A stretch of DNA of 64,000 nt from Cunninghamia lanceolata (lineage: Eukaryota; Streptophyta; Pinopsida; Cupressales; Cupressaceae), in the NCBI GenBank assembly GCA_027924645.1, contig BSBN01000845.1:124001-188000 (forward strand), in the 5' to 3' direction. The position numbers and the translations under genes are program-made. Numbering within the stretch: position 1 is the first letter of the stretch; the number at the start of each line of letters is the position of its first letter. The notes under the pieces are model-generated. The model was not told the origin of the DNA. It saw only the letters and a program-made list of their open reading frames with translations, and searched no databases. This document shows positions 58,513 through 64,000 of this stretch, in pieces.

Positions 58513-61024
58513 TTATAGATCATGTTTTATACATATGTTCCAAAGAAAGATCAGTTGTTTTATGCTATATATTTGATTCAGAAAGTGAAATATACATAAA
58601 TCATTGCATAGAATGAGATAGTAGATTGCATTCAAAAGAATGTATAAAAGTGTCCCACACAAGCCGTGGGAGTGACTGAAATAGGCAACATAAAAGTAAA
58701 TTTTACTTTTGAAAGAAAATAAATGCATAGGAAAAGAAGAGGGACCCGTCATTGCCTGTGAATGACGAATCTCGTAGTTGAGCTGGTTGCTATCTTCCTC
58801 CATCCATTTGAGCTCCAATGTACCTAGAAAATAGATTTTGTTAATGCTCAGGGTACCACTTGTCTTTTCATACATGTAATCAGAACTTCAAAAGTACCAT
58901 TCACTTTTACATAGCAGCAGTAATCAATAGTCAGATATCAACATAAGAGAAGTCATAATGAATAGATACAAGTGCCATATCAGAAAGAGAGATCATACAA
59001 GTCACCTCACATCATAAACAAAGGTACATTTTTGTCTAACAAGTTTGTCCAATATGCAGATACAGGTAAAGTTTCATTGCTGATTACTTCATTTAATATT
59101 ACAGTATGTCGGGTAAAGTGGGCTCCCACAAGGGTTGAGCCCATCATACTTGGAGTAATGACATTAATGTAGAGATATTGAATGGAATAAGCAACATGAT
59201 GTTTTCATCACATGCATGTTGTTGCTATATCTGGTGTATCAAGCACAGGAGAGAGTAACTGTCAAGTTGAAACAAATGCCATGTGGGACAGCCAAGTCAA
59301 ATGCCATGTGTTACTGTCATTTAGAGCCCGTGATGTCATCAAAGAAATAGAGGTTTCAGTCATAGTAGAACAATGTATACAAGTATAGTTTCATGATCAT
59401 ACAAAGTCATAAAGGAAAAGAGGACAGCAGTGCACAATGAAGCAAGTATTTTCCTTTTGTTGTTATGAAGTACCACATTATTGATCATACTGTCAAAGTG
59501 GACAGTCCTATGTTAGTACAAGTATGAAGTGCAACCATAGCATTTAAGGATAGGTACTTTTCATCTTTTGTCATGAATGAAATGTAAGATTGCTATTTAA
59601 ACATATGAAGAACCCCACATCCATGCCAGAAAGGAGTTAAGAGCAAATGGAGTAGTCATAGAGACACAGTATGATCACCTACAAATGCAGTCAAAAGACC
59701 AAAAGTGTAGCTATGAGCAGAAATGCATACTTAGAGATCAATGCCAAATGCTAGGTATGGCTCTATAAGTTCAAAACAACAAACATTTATGTTCTTCTAT
59801 AGGGGATACAGAAGGGAATTCATATGGTTTTTGTCATATACAGAAAAGCAAAAGAGTGAACAACATGTATGATATCATTACACAATGCAAAGGAGATGAA
59901 CCTCATCATCCTTTTCTCATGATTAACCCCATCATATGGTATCTAAACAAAGAAAGGCAGAGATATCATAAAATGGAGAAATCGAGTTCTCACTACACAG
60001 GAAGAGCATCTACAGGTGAAAATGAAAGTTTGAAAATGTGTATTTTGCATTGTCATAGTTTGAGGAATAGCATAACAATATACATAAAGTATTGGAAAAG
60101 AAGCCAGTTCATACGATCAAATGTTGCTATATTTCAAACCCTTATCAGAATATGTGCACAACTCAGATATAGTAGCAAGTTGATGAGTTTCGAACCCTGA
60201 GGTTCATTCTTGCAAACTAGGAAATGATTAAAGAAATCCCAGTTCGAGATCAAGAAAGTTACAGCCAAAAAATACATTTTCTTTGCAAAAATATCACCAT
60301 ATCATCATATTGCAGAATAAAAGTAGCTACAGATGCAAAAGAAGAGCAATGTGTTTTCATATAGAAAAAGGATATCTTTCAGATGCACAAATAAAAAAAA
60401 ACCCAGTTCGTATGCTTCAAATCGATTGCCAGAGTTTTGTGTTTCTTGCAAACCTTTGTTATATTATGCTCAGAAATATTAGATGGAGGCTGCGGCCTGT
60501 ACAAATCAGTTCCATTTATCTTTTTTCAAACAACATACACAGAGAAACAAGTATGTATTCCTTCGTTCATTCCATTTTTGTAGATACAGAGGAAATTCGA
60601 AAGTTTTTCAATCTCATTTCAAACAAAAATGCTCAAAAATGCTATCAAATTGCGCCTCTGGCAGTGGATTCCACTGTGAGAATTCAGGGAAATGAAGAGA
60701 GATCAATAGTTGAACAACTTACCTCTCTTTTTCTACTGATGCTGTGTGGAAACCACATAAATTTTCCTCAAAACGACCTTCATACCGACCTCAACACAGT
60801 GAAGACATATGCAAAGTGGTCGGCCAAGGAAAAAACCAAAAAAAAAGCATAAAAAACCAGTTAGAATTGCGGCCTTAGAGGCCCAAAATCTCCCTCAGAA
60901 TAGACAAATGAAGGTCAAAGTCTCAGTTTAGCAACTTACCATGCATTCTACAGAGAAAATCCGCATGGAAACCTTCAGAAATTGTAGAAAATGTTAAAGT
61001 TTTCTCTTCAAACCCCAGAGGCAT
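58513..61024 (-). CDS. Two-exon unit of unknown nature, copy 2 (open frame)
   Basis: Exon 1 is 61024-60940, with ATG in a GCCGCCATG context and the start MPLGFEEKTLTFSTISEGF. The donor is G|GTAAGT. Exon 2 starts 58823 after TTTTCTAG with TLELKWMEEDSNQLNYEIRH and stays open to 58513. The splice is phase-consistent (G plus GT gives Gly), giving about 131 residues. The intron is 2116 bp. Landmarks match copy 1 (23490-26215) in reverse. The hydrophobic, AT-driven end of exon 2 may be untranslated or spurious. It could be a small gene family, a pseudogene pair or part of a larger repeat. Confidence 0.4.
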
Positions 61025-61059
61025 GGCGGCGGGGCAGTAAGATGGAGAAAGAGAACAAA

Positions 61060-61983
61060 ATGCAAATGACATAGTTAAGGGTTTCATCCCTTATTTTTGG
61101 TCGACCTAATGTGTTTTTTCTTCATTCTTTTTGACTTGTTTTAAAAAATCATTGCTATCCTTTGTGCACCATGGGAAAGGCTTCTAGTCTTTCAAAACCT
61201 ATGAAAATCTCGTGATGCCACGCGACTTTTACCTTTTGATGTTTTTCTGAAGTAAAAAAAAAACATAATTAAAAGTTGAGGAGGCCGAGTGCCTTATATT
61301 TTGGCTAAGGTACGAGTTGGTGTTGAAATCATAAGGTGGGTGTGATGGTATACATGAGGCATTGTAATGCATAGGGAGTCATAAGGGTCCTTTATAATAT
61401 GTTACATTAGACCTTCAAGACATGAAATCATGATGATGTATATTGTGAAATGTATGAATTGCTAGGGTGTATAAGGTGTTTTGATGTAGCAATTTAATGC
61501 GTAAAATGATGCAAGTGCACGAGGCATGTTGCATAGGAGAGATCTTTTTCATGTAAGGAGAGTCGTGTTTGTGCCTAGGAGTTATAAGTGTTTTATTTTG
61601 ATTTTACATAATCTAGAAATAGATTAAACGTTGTAAACAAATGATAAAGAAATGGGTTATGAATTACTTTATCACTTGTCATAAAAATGCAAAAGGCAAT
61701 AATAGGCAAATCTATAACACGTGACAAAGTAAGTCTCGTCGATTACTTTGTCATTTTTTCACAATATTTAATTTATCTCCAAACTATGCAAAATTAGGAG
61801 ATTGAATATTAATGTCCTAGTGCCATTATTTTCTACATAGGTTTGTAATAAATTTGAAATGTAAAACATTAAGCTAATGTGGTGTAATTATAAATTGTTA
61901 GAAATGAAAGCAACACTACTTCAATGGAAATCTAATTCAATATAAATTTCTGCAATCTTTAACTGTGTGTTATTAATGGAGAT
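61060..61983. other. Spacer, no gene recognised
   Basis: AT-rich DNA between the two-exon unit and the Copia LTR, with no frame or repeat ends. Confidence 0.4.
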
Positions 61984-62816
61984 TGTAACACAGAAACAAA
62001 TCTATGCTTCACAGAATTGCAAAATCAGAAATATGAACACAACACAATTTTTAACGTGGAGAAAACCCTTTCAGGTAAAAAACTCCACAGAGGAAAGACG
62101 CCCAATGTTTGTATTAATCTAAAAATGATTTACAATACAACAACACTTCAACTCTATCCACCAGTCTTCAATCTGACAATATTATGGCAGCACCTGAGTA
62201 CCTACAATCTATATTGTAGCAACTAATACATGGCAAATACTTATAGAAACATTTTCTAACTCATCTTAGGCATTCACCTTCTCTCTCCTAAGATTCTCCA
62301 ACCCATAAACATTAATTACCATCTTACAAGCACCTTACACTTGTCCAAAAACAACCATGCAAAGGTTGGGCTCCCAAGACTAAATCTGGCCTCTTACAAC
62401 ATCTTATGATGCGTCATACCTGTCATAGATTCTAGCAAAAGAGTATCTTTCTAAGATAGGAAGCTTGGGCTAAATATAGCAAATATACAACTAACATATC
62501 TGTTATATGCGTCATAGAATCTCAAAATCTTATGACAACTTGCCGTTGTCATAGATTCACTCACCAAACATTATGACAGTTGTCATACATGCCAGAAATA
62601 GTATATTCCTCAAGGGAGCATGCCTATCCTCATTTACTATGAGTTTTTACATTTGCCAACAGTAAATGTCACTCCGTAACTGCCGCCGGTAACTACGAAA
62701 TTACAATTGTTAGTGAGACTACCTCATTCCATTATGGGTAATTACAAATAACAAATAATAAATGGAATAAAATAAAATATTGAAATTTACAAGGTTAATG
62801 GCACCTTATTCCAACA
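61984..62816 (-). repeat. 3' LTR of the right-hand Copia element
   Basis: Its own start TGTTGGAATAAGG is at 62816, next to a purine tract. The proposed end at 61984 (TGTAACA on plus) is a guess from the TG...CA rule. It contains several TATGACA / TGTCATAGATTC words (62400-62610) and the conserved AACGTGGAGAAAACCCTTTC (about 62053). Confidence 0.65.
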
Positions 62817-62830
62817 TTCTCCCACTTGAC
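62817..62830 (-). promoter_or_regulatory. Polypurine tract
   Basis: Minus strand GTCAAGTGGGAGAA directly before the LTR, the typical Copia plus-strand primer tract. Confidence 0.85.
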
Positions 62831-62873
62831 ATTATACATTGTAAATCAACCCATAGCAAAACAAATGAAATAA

Positions 62874-64000
62874 TCAGGCACTAGAAACAAGGCCCATGGC
62901 CTCTCTGCACCACACAAACTTTTTTGTGCTCACAGGTTTGGTCAATGAATCTGCAACATTCTCCTAATTGTCTATCTTCTTTAACTCAATCTCTCCATTT
63001 GTAACCAATTCTTGAACAAAGTGATATTGAACATCAACATGCTTAGTCTGAGCATAATACATGGGATTCTTGGCCAAACAGATAGCACTCTGGCTATCAC
63101 AACCAATCTGAATGATCCTGCAATCAAAACCAATACCTGTACATAGTCTCCTCAACCAAACTGCCTCCTTAGAGAAATGAGTAGCAGCCATATACTCTAC
63201 TTCTATGGTGGACAAAGCAACTGTGGGCTGCCTCTTACTCATCCAACTCACTGCACCTCCAAACAGAGTAAACACATAGCCACTAGTGGACCTTCGACTA
63301 TCCAAGTCACCTGCCTAATCTGCATCAACAAAACCCTATATGTCCAAAGATTTATCAGCACTATTAGTACCAGCATAAACCAAACAATGATCAGGAGTAC
63401 TTGCAAGATATTTAAACACCCTCTTCGCATAGTTCCAATGTTGTCTACCAGGGTTAGACATAAATCTGCTCAAAACTCCCACTGCTTGAGCAATATCTGG
63501 TCTAGTGCAAACCATTGCATACATCAAACTCCCTACAGCACTAGCATATGGCACATTAGACATATCCTCAAGATCATCCTCAGTCTTTGGACACATATCT
63601 AATGAAAGCTTAGTACCAATGGGTAAAGGAACTCTAACTGGGTTACAGTCCTGCAAACTAAACCTCTGCACAATAGTATTCACATACTTACTTTTTGACA
63701 ACCAAAGCTTTCTGTTAACTCTATCCCTCTTGATCTCCATTCCCAAAATGTACCTTGCAGCACCAAGATCTTTCATCTGAAATGCACCTGAAAGTTGGAC
63801 TTTAAGCTCACTGACCATACCTTTGGTATTGCTGAAAAACATGTCATCAACATGCAAAGCAATAACCAGTATAGAATCATCAACACAATGAATGTAAACA
63901 CAATGATCCTCCTCGCTTCTAACAAAACCCAATTTCAAAACAAATGAATCAAACTTTTGACACCACATTCTGGGGGATTGTTTCAGACCATAAAGAGACC
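62874..64000 (-). pseudogene. Copia reverse transcriptase and RNase H (runs off the window)
   Basis: One frame from the window edge to TGA at 62874, with three TAG codons (63336, 63315 and 62964). The RT part has ALHVDDM (catalytic VDD with His in place of the usual Tyr), FQMKDLG and YILGMEI. After SLMYAMVCTRPDIAQAVGVL come the RNase H motifs [20 protein letters not shown] and [13 protein letters not shown]. The end is the usual Copia tail NVADSLTKPV. Gag, protease and integrase would lie to the right, outside the window. The stops fit C-to-T or G-to-A decay of Gln and Trp codons, so the copy is dead but not old. Confidence 0.92.

Noticed and set aside
60283..60852. 189-codon plus frame
   Set aside because: Antisense to the intron of the two-exon unit. 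The composition is AT-driven, and no domain is recognised.

Overview
This is nuclear DNA from a land plant. The evidence is a spliced sugar-dehydrogenase-type gene with GT-AG introns, a dense layer of nested plant-type Copia and Gypsy LTR retrotransposons, and a plant LINE ORF1. The long decayed retroelements, the two-kilobase intron-bearing units and the LINE/Copia protein style suggest a large repeat-rich genome, possibly a gymnosperm; that assignment is an inference. I see no CRISPR, operon or bacterial features.

Layout. 1-1379: the last two exons of a coiled-coil protein gene. 2.2-3.7 kb: a decayed LINE ORF1 (minus). 6.33-6.70 kb: a nearly perfect 191-bp tandem duplication. About 7.8-20.0 kb: an old Copia element split by two datable insertions. 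One is a complete 7.1-kb gag-only LTR element (8008-15151, TSD GGGTG); the other is a 2.6-kb Gypsy derivative (16129-18766, TSD GTTCT). The old element appears to be cut again by an LTR at 20031. 23.5-26.2 kb: a two-exon unit of unknown nature whose colinear relative lies inverted at 58.5-61.0 kb. 26.4-29.7 kb: two more Copia fragments. 29995-32307: a solo LTR of the gag-only family (TSD CCAAG).

33.3-35.4 kb (minus): a seven-exon gene that I do not recognise. All seven exons can be joined in one frame of 480 codons, interrupted by only two nonsense codons. 35.8-38.0 kb: a split pseudogene of the neighbouring dehydrogenase with a probable solo LTR in its gap. 39012-39600: a hAT-like non-autonomous element with an 8-bp TSD. 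40238-41763 (minus): an intact two-exon Gfo/Idh/MocA-family oxidoreductase gene, the only clearly functional complete gene here. 44.5 kb: a small foldback element. 45202-50902: a complete Copia-type element with no coding capacity (LARD). 51-57 kb: AT-rich sequence with degraded LTR pieces. 62-64 kb: the 3' end of a Copia element (minus) with RT and RNase H.

The most interesting items are the unknown seven-exon gene with a long palindrome beside its promoter, the gag-only LTR family (two LTRs plus one solo LTR) with its 370-residue acidic tail and GCCGAT-rich LTRs, and the inverted pair of two-exon units.
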